Positions 1 through 8,689 are shown, numbered from the stretch's first letter. The stretch: 64,000 bases of DNA from an uncultured Pseudoruegeria sp. (GCA_947498155.1 CANMJD010000010.1:1-64000); one strand, 5' to 3'. The notes: generated by a model from the letters alone, not told the origin. Numbers and translations: made by a program.

Positions 1-195
1 TTTAAAACATAGGGATCGCGACAAAGCGCTGTGCAACGGTGCGGGCGATATGGGGCTGGATCACCTTAAGTTGCCCCACACAAACGTCCAGAAACGCGCA
101 AGCAGGGTGCAGAAATGTGCAGGGGAAATCAGCAATATTTTCAAACATGAGGGCTTGAATAACGATTTCACTTCCTAAAAGCTGGTGCCGGCGGG

Positions 196-1380
196 CTAGC
201 GGGTCAGGGATTTCATCCCGCGATCGAGTCCTTCAAGGGTCATGGGGACCATTTGCCCGTCGAAAATCTCGCGGATCATGCGGACAGAATGGGTATATTC
301 CCAATGGTCTTGCGGTAGCGGGTTGATCCAGAGGTTGGACGGCCATTGATCGCGCGCCCGTTCCAGCCAGATCTGACCGGATTCGGCATTCCAATGCTCA
401 TTGGCACCGCCCGCATAGGCGATCTCATAGGGGCTCATCGCGGCATCGCCGACAAAGATACATTTATAATCCGGCCCGTAGGTGCGCAGCACATCCCATG
501 TGTCGGTCTGCTGATCCCAGCGCCGGGCGTTGTCTTTCCACACGCCCTCATAAAGGCAGTTGTGAAAGTAGAAGTGTTCAAAATGTTTGAATTCCGATTT
601 GGCCGCCGAAAACAGTTCTTCCACGACTTTGATATGCGGATCCATAGAGCCGCCGATATCGAGAAAGAGCAAAACCTTAACGGCGTTGCGGCGCTCCGGA
701 CGGGTTTGCACATCGAGATAGCCATTTTCGGCGGTGGCGCGGATGGTGCCGTCGAGGTCAAGCTCTTCGTGGGCACCATCGCGGGCCCAGCGGCGCAGGC
801 GTTTCAGCGCGACTTTGATGTTGCGCGTGCCCAGTTCGACATCGCCGTCCAGATTTTTGAACTCGCGTTTGTCCCAAACCTTGACCGCGCGGCCATGGCG
901 GCCCTCTTTCTGGCCGATGCGCACACCTTCGGGGTTATATCCATAGGCCCCGAAAGGAGAGGTGCCCGCCGTGCCGATCCATTTATTGCCGCCCTGATGA
1001 CGGCCTTCTTGTTCCTTGAGGCGCTCTTTCAGGGTTTCCATGAGCTTATCAAAGCCGCCTAGGGCTTCAATTTCGGCTTTTTCTTCCGATGTCAGGTGTT
1101 TTTCAGCCAGTTTTTCCAGCCAGTCCGCCGGAATATCCACCGCATTCAGCACATCCTGCATGTCGAGGTGTTCAATGCCGGAAAAGGCCTGCGCGAAGGC
1201 GCGGTCGAATTTATCCAGATGGCGTTCGTCTTTGACCATGGCGGTGCGGGCCAGATAATAGAACCCGTCGATGTCGTAGGTCACCAGCCCGGCTTTGACG
1301 CCTTCCAGAAACCCGAGGTATTCGCGTAAAGACACCGGAATACCGGCACCGCGCAGGGTTTCAAAAAAGGGCAGAAACAT
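196..1380 (-). CDS. CoxE-like VWA domain protein
   Basis: A 394-residue protein that I assign to the CoxE/VWA family (COG3552), which usually works with a MoxR AAA+ ATPase in maturation of other proteins. What is visible: a helical N-terminal half, then a VWA fold whose metal-site motif is DIGGS (D241, G243, S245), a DxGxS variant of the usual DxSxS, followed by a hydrophobic strand and an acidic FVGDAAMSPYE segment. There is no signal peptide, so it is probably cytoplasmic. It is the last gene of a minus-strand cluster that starts with the MoxR gene at 3450-4289, with only a few bases between it and the small membrane gene at 1387-1551. The pairing in one cluster supports a chaperone pair; the client is unknown. 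The family call is firm, the client is inference. Confidence 0.87.
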   Translation of the reverse strand: MFLPFFETLRGAGIPVSLREYLGFLEGVKAGLVTYDIDGFYYLARTAMVKDERHLDKFDRAFAQAFSGIEHLDMQDVLNAVDIPADWLEKLAEKHLTSEEKAEIEALGGFDKLMETLKERLKEQEGRHQGGNKWIGTAGTSPFGAYGYNPEGVRIGQKEGRHGRAVKVWDKREFKNLDGDVELGTRNIKVALKRLRRWARDGAHEELDLDGTIRATAENGYLDVQTRPERRNAVKVLLFLDIGGSMDPHIKVVEELFSAAKSEFKHFEHFYFHNCLYEGVWKDNARRWDQQTDTWDVLRTYGPDYKCIFVGDAAMSPYEIAYAGGANEHWNAESGQIWLERARDQWPSNLWINPLPQDHWEYTHSVRMIREIFDGQMVPMTLEGLDRGMKSLTR

Positions 1381-1386
1381 CGGAAC

Positions 1387-1551
1387 CTAAAGAGAGCGGT
1401 GAATGAACAGGGTGATGAACAGCCCGATGATGCCAAAGATCATCGCAAAGACAAAGGCCCATTGAGCGATGTCCCATTTATTGCCTTTTTGGTGTTTTGC
1501 TTTCAGGGCCCCGAAAAGGGCACCAAGCAGGGCTCCGAATATTACGATCAT
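1387..1551 (-). CDS. Small membrane protein, 54 residues
   Basis: A short open frame encodes 54 residues with two hydrophobic stretches: MIVIFGALLGALFGAL at the N-terminus, and a second around FVFAMIFGIIGLFITLFI near the C-terminus, separated by a basic loop (KAKHQKGNK). This predicts a two-helix inner-membrane protein with the loop on one side. Its ATG overlaps the stop codon of the DUF2927 lipoprotein gene (ATGA), and its stop lies just before the VWA gene start, so it is translationally coupled inside the MoxR/VWA cluster. I do not recognise a named family. The hydrophobic pattern, tight coupling and lack of any competing gene on the other strand make it a likely real gene. Confidence 0.7.
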   Translation of the reverse strand: MIVIFGALLGALFGALKAKHQKGNKWDIAQWAFVFAMIFGIIGLFITLFIHRSL

Positions 1552-2927
1552 CCATTGTCACTTTGTATAGTGGGCGGCAAAGCGGCAATATCAGCCTGCC
1601 ACTTGCGCACCTGTTCGCTGTCGGCAAAGCCATAACGCGCCCATCCCAGACTGTCGAGGCGGACGTTGCGCGCCTCAGCAGGTCGGCCCAATTGTTCCAG
1701 TGCTTCGGCCTTCATCAACATCAGCTGCGCCATCAGGGCGGCGTTCTGATTGCGGGTCAGTGGGGGCAGGTAGCGGTTGGTGAGCTCGATCACCGCGTTG
1801 GGTTGACCGGCAGAAAGCGCATAAGAGGTCAGTGGCACCCCGACATGGGAACGATGCGCCGCGGTCAGCGGGCTTTGCGCATAAAACGCATCCGCCTTCA
1901 GAAGCTGGGCAAGGGCGGTATCGCCGTTGCTGGAGATTGAGAGTTGACCGTACAGATAGTGGCTAAAGGCGCGTCGGTTGTCATTCCAGCCTTGTTGCGT
2001 AGCGATTTCAACCGCCCGTTTGGCGGCAGCGCGGCGTTTAGTTGCGCTGTTTTGCGGCCCTAAAGCCTGTTCGACTTCGTCTATCCAGCTGCGCGAAGTT
2101 TGCCGCTTTTGCGTTGCCGGTTTCCCCGCACCGGCGGGATTCAGGCGGTTCAGGATTGCAGGGAGCTTTTGCGCAACTTCGGCCCGGCTCATGCCGTTGG
2201 ACAAGGCCGGATCGTAATAAGCGCGCAGAATCAGCATATCAAAACCGGTGAGGGTTTTGACCATATTGTCATCATTGAAAACAGAATCCGGCAGGCGGTA
2301 AAGATCATTCAGCGGGCCCAGGGCCTGAGCGATTTCTTCATGCAAGCAGTCGCGGATTTCCTGTGGGCTTTCATCATATTTGATAAAGACAGCGATTTTT
2401 TCGCGGCTTTGCAATTCGGTCCAGCGCGCGGCCTTGGACCAGCGGTTGCTGCGATATTCAGACCAGCTTTCAGCATTGGGGGCAACAAAACAAGCCGCCG
2501 TGCGCTGATGGCGTTCCAGCGTTTCGCTGCTGATGCCCTGCACGGTAATATTAGCGGAGCCGGCACTGCCCGCCCGCCGGATATCAATGCCCGCCTCATC
2601 CTGCAGGCGGCTGATCAGCTTCGCCAGATCGATTGGCAGGCTCGAGGGGGTGTTGCCGCGAATGGCAATGGTGATTGGCCCTTCAAAACGGGTCAGATGG
2701 GTGAGTTCTGCGCCGTTTTCCATACGAAAACTCAAGTCCATAAAGTCCTGCGCCATATCCGCATTCGAGCGGCTCGGGGCCGGGGCGCGTTGTGTTGGAA
2801 AAACATTCATCGGCGGCAGGGTGGTTTCAAGCGGGCTCAGGCGCTGGATTTGCTCCGGCGCCGGACTACAGCCCGTGATCAGCGCCAAAAGCGCGACACT
2901 ACAGATTTTAAACGAAAATGGGGTCAT
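1548..2927 (-). CDS. DUF2927 domain lipoprotein
   Basis: The product is 459 residues when started at the ATG at 2925-2927. This start was chosen because it directly precedes a lipoprotein signal peptide with lipobox LITGC; the longer frame to 3005 only adds a charged 26-residue tail. After the lipid-attached cysteine there is a proline-rich linker, then a region with the features of DUF2927: LHEEIAQALGPLNDLYRLPDSVF, with an HEE that resembles a metallopeptidase helix, and a DMLILRAYYDP segment. The C-terminal third is helical and TPR-like. The protein is expected to be anchored in the periplasm-facing membrane. The gene ends by overlapping the start of the 54-residue membrane gene. Function is unknown; a protease-like role is only a guess from the HEE motif. 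Confidence 0.82.
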   Translation of the reverse strand: MTPFSFKICSVALLALITGCSPAPEQIQRLSPLETTLPPMNVFPTQRAPAPSRSNADMAQDFMDLSFRMENGAELTHLTRFEGPITIAIRGNTPSSLPIDLAKLISRLQDEAGIDIRRAGSAGSANITVQGISSETLERHQRTAACFVAPNAESWSEYRSNRWSKAARWTELQSREKIAVFIKYDESPQEIRDCLHEEIAQALGPLNDLYRLPDSVFNDDNMVKTLTGFDMLILRAYYDPALSNGMSRAEVAQKLPAILNRLNPAGAGKPATQKRQTSRSWIDEVEQALGPQNSATKRRAAAKRAVEIATQQGWNDNRRAFSHYLYGQLSISSNGDTALAQLLKADAFYAQSPLTAAHRSHVGVPLTSYALSAGQPNAVIELTNRYLPPLTRNQNAALMAQLMLMKAEALEQLGRPAEARNVRLDSLGWARYGFADSEQVRKWQADIAALPPTIQSDNG

Positions 2928-2976
2928 GTGATACTCGTTCCGATGCCCTGTTCCCTGTTGAAACCTGTAATATGTT

Positions 2977-3450
2977 TCATGCCTTTTCCTTTTGGGTCGG
3001 GGCATTTTTGGGGCGGGCGTACTTAATAAAAGGGGTTAGGCTCCCGACGCGGTCATAGAGTTTTCGCGCGTCGTGATTAAAGTCTTGGGTCAGCCAATAC
3101 ACATTCGGGGCACCGGCGATATCTGCCTGCTTATACACCGCTTCAATCAGCGCCCGCCCGATCCCCTGACCACGTACGGATGGATCGGCGTAAAGATCCT
3201 GCAAATAGCAGCAGTTTTCGATACTCCAACCATGACGGTGAAACAGATAATGGGTCAGACCGACCACTTTTCCGTCCACTTCTGCCAGAAGACAGCTGAA
3301 ATCCTGCGCATCATCGCCCAAAAGACGATCAAAGTAAGTGTCAAACACAAGCTGGGGCAGGTTGGTTTCGTAAAAGGCCAGATAGGCGGACCAAAGCTCC
3401 GACCATGCAGCACGATCACCGGGTTTCAGGGGGCGAATGGTAATAGTCAC
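2977..3450 (-). CDS. GNAT family N-acetyltransferase
   Basis: A 157-residue single-domain GNAT acetyltransferase. The acetyl-CoA binding motif A is clear in the middle: LYADPSVRGQGIGRALIEAV, with the R/Q-x-x-G-x-G/A pattern RGQGIG. The N-terminus (ITIRPLKPGDRAAWSELW) is the usual first strand and helix. The start is a GTG whose G overlaps the last base of the MoxR stop codon, so it is probably translationally coupled to moxR. The substrate cannot be read from sequence; amino-group acetylation of a small molecule or a protein is typical. Its place between the MoxR gene and the DUF2927 lipoprotein may be simple operon sharing. Confidence 0.88.
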   Translation of the reverse strand: MTITIRPLKPGDRAAWSELWSAYLAFYETNLPQLVFDTYFDRLLGDDAQDFSCLLAEVDGKVVGLTHYLFHRHGWSIENCCYLQDLYADPSVRGQGIGRALIEAVYKQADIAGAPNVYWLTQDFNHDARKLYDRVGSLTPFIKYARPKNAPTQKEKA

Positions 3451-4289
3451 TAGCGCTGACCTCGCGCCATAAAGGCCAACCGCTCAAACAGGTGCACATC
3501 CTGTTCGTTTTTCAGCAAGGCACCATGAAGCTTGGGCAGGGCAGACGCCCCGTCACGCTTGAGGTCCTCAGCGGATAAATCTTCAGCCAGTAACAATTTT
3601 AACCAATCCAAAACTTCACTCGTTGACGGTTTCTTGCGAAGGCCGCCTGTGTCCCTGATTTCATAGAATTGGGTCAAAGCTGTGGTCAAAAGTTGATCTT
3701 TTATGTCCGGATGGTGCACCTGCACGATTTTGCGCATGGTTTCCATGTCCGGAAAGCGGATGTAGTGGAAAAAACAGCGGCGCAAAAACGCGTCGGGCAG
3801 CTCTTTTTCATTGTTAGAAGTGATGATCACAATCGGGCGCTGGCGGGCCTTTACTGTTTCGCCGGTTTCATAGACGTAGAACTCCATTTTATCGAGTTCC
3901 TGCAGCAAATCGTTCGGAAACTCTATGTCGGCCTTATCGACTTCATCAATCAGCAAAACCACGCGGCCCTCGGCATCAAACGCCTGCCAGAGTTTGCCTT
4001 TCTTGATGTAATTGGCCACATCATGCACCCGATCCTCGCCCAATTGGCTGTCGCGCAACCGGCTGACGGCGTCATATTCATAGAGCCCCTGCTGCGCCTT
4101 GGTGGTGGATTTGATGTGCCACTCGATCATTGGCAGCCCCAGTGCCGCGCTGACCTGTTTGGCCAGTTCGGTCTTACCGGTGCCGGGTTCGCCTTTCACC
4201 AGAAGCGGGCGTTGCAGTGTCACGGCGGCGTTGACGGCGATCTTAAGATCCTCCGTCGCAACATAGGCGTCGGTACCATTGAATTTCAT
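3450..4289 (-). CDS. MoxR-family AAA+ ATPase
   Basis: A 279-residue AAA+ ATPase of the MoxR group. Walker A is GEPGTGKT at residues 33-40. Walker B is VVLLIDEVDKAD, followed by sensor 1 (IVIITSNNEKELPDAFLRRCFFHYIRFP) and a C-terminal lid helix region. MoxR ATPases act as chaperones with VWA-domain partners, here presumably the CoxE-like protein at 196-1380. This gene is first in the minus-strand cluster. It is divergent from dksA across about 185 bases, which must hold the promoters of both. Length and motifs are normal for the family. Confidence 0.93.
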   Translation of the reverse strand: MKFNGTDAYVATEDLKIAVNAAVTLQRPLLVKGEPGTGKTELAKQVSAALGLPMIEWHIKSTTKAQQGLYEYDAVSRLRDSQLGEDRVHDVANYIKKGKLWQAFDAEGRVVLLIDEVDKADIEFPNDLLQELDKMEFYVYETGETVKARQRPIVIITSNNEKELPDAFLRRCFFHYIRFPDMETMRKIVQVHHPDIKDQLLTTALTQFYEIRDTGGLRKKPSTSEVLDWLKLLLAEDLSAEDLKRDGASALPKLHGALLKNEQDVHLFERLAFMARGQR

Positions 4290-4474
4290 AGGGATGTTCT
4301 GCGCTTGTCTGTTGAAGAATTAGGCTCAGAGTAGCACAGCGAACTGCGGCAGCAAGCAGAAGCACAGGCAATGTGGACAATCCTTTTCGGAGAGAGTACA
4401 CGGTCCTCAGAGGAAAAATGAGCCGGACGAGAGAGTCGCAAGGCGCTCCGTCCCGCGCACAAATGGGAGCAGGT

Positions 4475-4897
4475 ATGAAAGCCGAAGTTTTCCTGCCAGA
4501 CGATTACAGGCCCGCCGAAGACGAGCCGTTTATGAATGATCGTCAGCTAGAGTATTTTCGCCGTAAGCTTAAGAACTGGCGCAAGGATTTGTTGTCGGAA
4601 AGCCGTGACACGATTGAGGGATTGCAAGATAGCACCCGCAATATTCCCGACATCACCGACCGCGCTTCTGAAGAGACCGACCGGGCGCTGGAACTGCGCA
4701 CACGGGATCGTCAGCGTAAACTGGTTGCCAAAATTGATTCTGCTCTGCGCCGGATCGACGAAGGTGAATATGGGTATTGCGAAGCCACCGGAGAGCCGAT
4801 TTCGCTGAAGCGTCTGGATGCACGTCCGATTGCGACCCTGTCTTTGGAAGCACAGGAACGCCACGAGCGCCGCGAAAAGGTCCACCGCGAGGATTAA
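4475..4897 (+). CDS. dksA: DksA-type RNA polymerase-binding factor, cysteine-poor
   Basis: DksA inserts a coiled coil into the RNA polymerase secondary channel and tunes initiation together with ppGpp. The start at 4475 gives 140 residues beginning MKAEVFLPDDYRP and follows a purine-rich site (GGGAGCAGG); the longer frame from 4373 adds an unsupported extension. The coiled-coil tip residues are present as D59, D62 and A64 (DITDRA), followed by the LELRTRDRQRKL helix. The zinc-finger region keeps only C102 of four expected cysteines; the others are T105, S123 and A126. The C-terminal domain therefore probably folds without zinc. A hairpin terminator follows at 4930. The family is sure; the missing zinc site is seen directly. 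Confidence 0.92.
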   Translation: MKAEVFLPDDYRPAEDEPFMNDRQLEYFRRKLKNWRKDLLSESRDTIEGLQDSTRNIPDITDRASEETDRALELRTRDRQRKLVAKIDSALRRIDEGEYGYCEATGEPISLKRLDARPIATLSLEAQERHERREKVHRED

Positions 4898-4929
4898 ACT
4901 TTTTGTGGCATCATCACTCACTGTTTTAT

Positions 4930-4964
4930 GCCGCCGGGTCCATGTGGCCCGGCGGCATTTTCTT
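4930..4964 (+). terminator. Rho-independent terminator after dksA
   Basis: A nine-base stem (GCCGCCGGG at 4930-4938 pairing with CCCGGCGGC at 4948-4956) with a nine-base loop is followed by ATTTTCTT. It lies about 30 bases after the dksA stop and just ahead of the monooxygenase start, so it should separate the two transcription units. Confidence 0.85.
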
Positions 4965-4978
4965 AAGGTATCTTCAGC

Positions 4979-6154
4979 GTGCAAAGCGGGAATAAAGCGA
5001 CCATCGTCGGGGCGGGCATTGCCGGTTTGGCCTGCGCGATCACTTTGGCGCAGCGCGGATATGACGTCACTGTTTTAGAACAGGCTGAAGCAATCCGCGA
5101 GGTCGGGGCGGGGCTGCAGATTAGCCCCAATGGTTTTGCGGTCTTGCAGGCTTTGGGGCTTGGCCCGCAAGTGCGCGCTGCTGCGATTGCCGCGCAGGCC
5201 ATTGAATTGCGCGATTATAAAGCCGCGCGTTTGGTGATGCGGCTGGATTTATCGGCGCTGACGGACCGGCAGGAGTACCTGTTTTTACACCGCGCCGATC
5301 TGATCGACATTCTGGCCAAGGCGGCGCGCGAATCCGGTGTGCGAATCCGGCTGTTGCAGCAGATCGACTCACTTACGGATCAGGGGGATCAAGGGGTCTG
5401 TCTGACCACCGCGCAGGGCGCCAAACATTGTGCACCTCTGGTGATTGGTGCGGATGGCATGCATTCCAAAATTCGCCAGTTTGTTGATGGGCCCTCGGCA
5501 CCGTTTTTCACTCATCAGGTTGCCTGGCGGGCAACCGTGCCGATCCCGAGCGGTATTGACCATAAGGTTCAGGTTCACATGGGGCCGGGTCGACATGTTG
5601 TCACCTATCCGCTGCGCGACGGTAAGTTGATGAATCTGGTGGCGGTCGAAGAAAAAACCGCTTGGGCGGCGGAAAGCTGGATGCATCAGGACGACCCGGC
5701 CAATATGGCGGCGGTCTTCAGTGATTTTGCCCCGCAAATCCAGCAACTGATGGCGCGGGTCGATTCCGTTCATAAATGGGGGCTGTTCCGGCATCCCGTG
5801 GCGCGGCAATGGCATCGCGGGCAGGCGGTGATTATCGGGGATGCGGTGCATCCGACTTTGCCGTTTTTGGCGCAAGGGGCCTGTATGGCACTAGAAGATG
5901 TCTGGGTTCTGGCCGATTGCCTGGCGGTGGAAACCGACAGGGATACGGCTTTTGCGCGCTATCAGAAAATCCGCAAAGCCAGAGTGGAACGCGTGGTGGC
6001 TACGGCTTCTGGGAACGCAAAAAGATATCATCTAAGCCTGCCGCCAGTTCGGTTTGTCGCCCATAATGTGCTGCGCGCGGTTGGGGCCATGGCCCCGGGC
6101 GTTGCGCTGTCACAATTTGACTGGCTGTATCAGCACGATGTAACGCAGGGTTGA
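4979..6154 (+). CDS. FAD-dependent monooxygenase (salicylate hydroxylase/UbiH type)
   Basis: A 391-residue class A flavoprotein monooxygenase of the COG0654 family. The ADP-binding motif GAGIAGLACA sits near the N-terminus after a GTG start, the DG motif is VIGADGMHSKIR, and the second FAD motif is VIIGDAVHPTLPFLAQGACMALED. These proteins use NAD(P)H and O2 to hydroxylate aromatic rings. Closest in character are salicylate 1-monooxygenase-like enzymes, but the ring substrate cannot be deduced. It stands alone between the dksA terminator and the oppositely oriented xthA gene, with only six bases between the two stop codons, so it carries no pathway context. Confidence 0.88.
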   Translation: MQSGNKATIVGAGIAGLACAITLAQRGYDVTVLEQAEAIREVGAGLQISPNGFAVLQALGLGPQVRAAAIAAQAIELRDYKAARLVMRLDLSALTDRQEYLFLHRADLIDILAKAARESGVRIRLLQQIDSLTDQGDQGVCLTTAQGAKHCAPLVIGADGMHSKIRQFVDGPSAPFFTHQVAWRATVPIPSGIDHKVQVHMGPGRHVVTYPLRDGKLMNLVAVEEKTAWAAESWMHQDDPANMAAVFSDFAPQIQQLMARVDSVHKWGLFRHPVARQWHRGQAVIIGDAVHPTLPFLAQGACMALEDVWVLADCLAVETDRDTAFARYQKIRKARVERVVATASGNAKRYHLSLPPVRFVAHNVLRAVGAMAPGVALSQFDWLYQHDVTQG

Positions 6155-6160
6155 TCGCGC

Positions 6161-6940
6161 TTAGGCGTCGAGATCAACCCAGACCGGTACATGATCTGAC
6201 GGTTTATCACGGCCGCGGATTTCGGAATCAATCTGGCAATCCTGCAGCAGGTCGGCGCATTGCGGTGTCAGCAAGAAATGGTCAATGCGGATGCCGTCAT
6301 TGCGGTTCCACGCACCGGCTTGATAGTCCCAGAAACTGTAATGCTCTGCCCCTTGCACGCGGGCACGAAACGCCTCGGTAAAGCCGAGGTTCAGGATTTT
6401 GCGAAAAGCCGCGCGGCTCTCGGGGCGATAGAGCGCATCTTCTGCCCAGGCTTCGGGGCGTTTGGCGTCTTCGGCCTGCGGGATGATGTTGTAATCACCT
6501 GCCATCAAGGCCGGTTCTTCACTGGCTAGCAGTTCTTCAGCGCGGGCCTGCAGCCGTTCCATCCACGCCAGTTTATAGTCATATTTCGGTCCCGGTGCCG
6601 GATTGCCATTGGGCAGATAGAGCCCGCACAGACGAATGGCGGTTTTGCCGACCACGGTCGCTTCGATCCAGCGGGCCTGTTCGTCCTCATCGTCACCCGG
6701 CAGACCACGGGTGATGTCTTCAAGCGGTAGTTTTGACAGGATCGCCACGCCGTTAAAGGATTTCTGGCCATGGGTTTCGACCTGATAGCCCATGTCTTCA
6801 AAAATCTCGCGCGGGAAATTTTCATCGACGGATTTGATTTCCTGCAACAAAACAACATCGGGTTTGCGTTCGGCCAGCCAGTCGGGCAGGGCGTTGATAC
6901 GGGCTTTGATGCCGTTGATGTTAAACGTCGCGATAATCAT
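6161..6940 (-). CDS. xthA: Exodeoxyribonuclease III / AP endonuclease
   Basis: A 259-residue member of the exonuclease III (EEP) family, which incises DNA at abasic sites and removes nucleotides from 3' ends. The sequence has the family landmarks in order: MIIATFNINGIKAR with the metal-binding N, LLQEIKSVDENFP with the catalytic E, LYLPNGNP, GDYNIIP, and the C-terminal DGIRIDHFLLTP and SDHVPVWVDL with the catalytic histidine. Length is usual for bacterial XthA. It is monocistronic on the minus strand and convergent with the monooxygenase gene. Confidence 0.95.
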   Translation of the reverse strand: MIIATFNINGIKARINALPDWLAERKPDVVLLQEIKSVDENFPREIFEDMGYQVETHGQKSFNGVAILSKLPLEDITRGLPGDDEDEQARWIEATVVGKTAIRLCGLYLPNGNPAPGPKYDYKLAWMERLQARAEELLASEEPALMAGDYNIIPQAEDAKRPEAWAEDALYRPESRAAFRKILNLGFTEAFRARVQGAEHYSFWDYQAGAWNRNDGIRIDHFLLTPQCADLLQDCQIDSEIRGRDKPSDHVPVWVDLDA

Positions 6941-7050
6941 GAGCGCATCCCTTTGCCTGCCACAATTTCTGTATCGCGTATAATGTGGCGGGCTTCAATC
7001 GGCTTGCAGGCGCTCCCCACCATAAGAGGGATGCGGCAGGCCGCATTTTT

Positions 7051-7083
7051 GCCTCCGGCGGGGATATTTTAAGAACAAAGTAG
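7051..7083 (-). repeat. Roseobacter-type intergenic motif, copy 1
   Basis: On the minus strand this stretch reads CTACTTTGTTC, TTAAAATATCCCC and then GCCGGAGGC. The same start (CTACTTTGTTC, a short AT stretch, ATATCCC, then a GC-rich run) is found on the plus strand at 42851. Here it lies just downstream of erpA. From memory this motif is common after genes in Rhodobacterales, often leading into a GC-rich hairpin. It may act in transcript ending, but that is inference. Confidence 0.55.
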
Positions 7084-7094
7084 TTAGGGGCGGT

Positions 7095-7427
7095 TCACAT
7101 CGAGAAACTGGTGCCGCAGCCGCAAGAACTGGTGGCGTTGGGATTTTCGATGACAAAGCGCGCGCCGATCAGCTCTTCGGTGAAATCGATCACCGCATTG
7201 GTCAAGAAGGGCAGGGAGACGGAATCGACCACGACCTTTTGGCCGTCCTGTTCCAGTACCAGATCATCCTCGGACGGCATGTCCAGTTTGATTTCATATT
7301 GAAAACCGGAACAGCCGCCACCTTCCACTGCGATACGCAGGGCCTGCGCCTGATCCGCGCTCTCGTTGATCTCCGCCAGACGCTCAAAAGCGCGAGGGGT
7401 GACTTTGGGGGGTAGATTCAATTCCAT
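7095..7427 (-). CDS. erpA: Iron-sulfur cluster insertion protein (ErpA/HesB family)
   Basis: A-type carrier that receives Fe-S clusters and passes them to target enzymes. The start at 7427 gives 110 residues beginning MELNLPPKVT, the normal length; the frame extends to 7460 with an 11-residue addition that is not needed. The three conserved cysteines are C39 (GGGCSGFQYEI) and C102 and C104 (SSCGCGTSFSM). It is divergent from dgt with about 80 bases between the starts. IscA is an alternative name, since A-type carriers are hard to tell apart from sequence only. Confidence 0.9.
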   Translation of the reverse strand: MELNLPPKVTPRAFERLAEINESADQAQALRIAVEGGGCSGFQYEIKLDMPSEDDLVLEQDGQKVVVDSVSLPFLTNAVIDFTEELIGARFVIENPNATSSCGCGTSFSM

Positions 7428-7507
7428 ATCCGGCTCGCTATGCGTTTTCATGCGGTGCAACTTACCATATAAGGGCGCAGAACAGAGGCGACAACAGGCG
7501 ATCCATT

Positions 7508-8689
7508 ATGCTGGCATCATTTGCATGTGATCCATCCACGTCCCGCGGGCGGCTTTATCCAGAAGAAGAAAGTGCGCATCGATCTTGTTTTCAACGGGAT
7601 CGGGACCGGATCATTCATTCCTCGGCGTTTCGCAGGCTCAAGCATAAGACACAGGTTTTTATCGAGCATGAGGGCGATTATTTCCGCACCCGCCTAACGC
7701 ATTCCATCGAAGTGGCGCAGGTGGCGCGCACCATGGCCAATACGCTGGGTCTTAATCAGGAACTGGCCGAGGCCATCGCACTGGCCCATGATCTGGGGCA
7801 CACGCCTTTTGGCCATACCGGTGAGGATGCCATGCATGATCTGATGGCCCCTTATGGCGGGTTTGATCACAATGCACAGGCCTTGCGGATTGTCACCTCG
7901 CTGGAACGGCATTATGCGGAATGGGACGGGTTGAACCTGACATGGGAGACGCTCGAGGGCATTGCAAAACACAACGGTCCTGTGACCGGCGATTTGCCCT
8001 ATGCCTTGCGCGATTACGATGCGCAGCATGATCTGGAGCTTTATACCTATGCCAGTGCCGAGGCGCAGGTTGCAGCGCTGTCAGATGATATTGCCTATAA
8101 CAATCACGACCTTCATGACGGGTTGCGCGCAGAGCTGTTTTCCACGGATGAACTGGCCGAAATGCCAATCCTGAAGGAATGCTTTGCCGAGGTCGATAAG
8201 CGTTACCCTGATCTGAATTATTACCGTCGCCGCCATGAAGCCCTGCGCCGGTTTTTTGGCGTATTGGTGACGGATGTGCTGGCCGTGACCCAGCGCAATC
8301 TGGCCGCCCTTGATCCGCAATCGCCCCATGATATTCGCATGGCGGGGCGGCAGATCGTGGCATTTTCCGACCCGCTATGGCAGGATTTGAAAATCATCCG
8401 GCAGTTTTTGTTCACCCGCATGTACCGCGCGCCGTCAGTGGTTGTGATGCGCGAAAAGGTGACCCAAGTGGTGCGGGAGTTGTTTCCCTATTATATGGCC
8501 CAACCGGATCAACTGCCCAAACAGTGGCGAAAGGATGTGGCTGAGGTTGAATCCGAAGTCGCACTGGCGCGGATCGTGGCGGATTATATTGCCGGTATGA
8601 CCGACCGGTTCGCCCTGCAGGAACATCGGCGCATTTTCGACATTGATGTGGTCGAGGGGTTGATGACGGCGCAGGATATATCAAAGTGA
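7508..8689 (+). CDS. dgt: Deoxyguanosinetriphosphate triphosphohydrolase-like protein
   Basis: A 393-residue HD-domain dNTP triphosphohydrolase, which removes the whole triphosphate from dNTPs and affects nucleotide pool balance. The N-terminal DRDRIIHSSAFRRLKHKTQVF block is diagnostic for the Dgt-like family. The metal site is built from RLTHSIEVAQVAR, the HD pair in ALAHDLGHTPFGHTGE, and a later D in LSDDIAYNNHDLHDG. The length fits the type-2 dGTPase-like group of alphaproteobacteria. It usually travels with erpA and argS, and does so here except for two inserted genes before argS. Confidence 0.94.
   Translation: MLASFACDPSTSRGRLYPEEESAHRSCFQRDRDRIIHSSAFRRLKHKTQVFIEHEGDYFRTRLTHSIEVAQVARTMANTLGLNQELAEAIALAHDLGHTPFGHTGEDAMHDLMAPYGGFDHNAQALRIVTSLERHYAEWDGLNLTWETLEGIAKHNGPVTGDLPYALRDYDAQHDLELYTYASAEAQVAALSDDIAYNNHDLHDGLRAELFSTDELAEMPILKECFAEVDKRYPDLNYYRRRHEALRRFFGVLVTDVLAVTQRNLAALDPQSPHDIRMAGRQIVAFSDPLWQDLKIIRQFLFTRMYRAPSVVVMREKVTQVVRELFPYYMAQPDQLPKQWRKDVAEVESEVALARIVADYIAGMTDRFALQEHRRIFDIDVVEGLMTAQDISK

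Noticed and set aside
2-148. A 48-residue minus-strand frame at the window start
   Set aside because: No ribosome site, odd composition and no recognisable motif; length is within chance for this GC content.
346-1062. 238-residue plus-strand frame opposite the VWA gene
   Set aside because: It is a mirror of the VWA coding sequence on the other strand and has no family features.
2100-3026. 308-residue plus-strand frame opposite the DUF2927 gene
   Set aside because: Shadow frame; the minus strand has a lipoprotein signal and domain features, this one has none.
7031-7050. Hairpin ATGCGG/CCGCAT followed by TTTTT on the plus strand
   Set aside because: No plus-strand gene ends ahead of it; the two neighbouring genes are on the minus strand, where no T-run follows.
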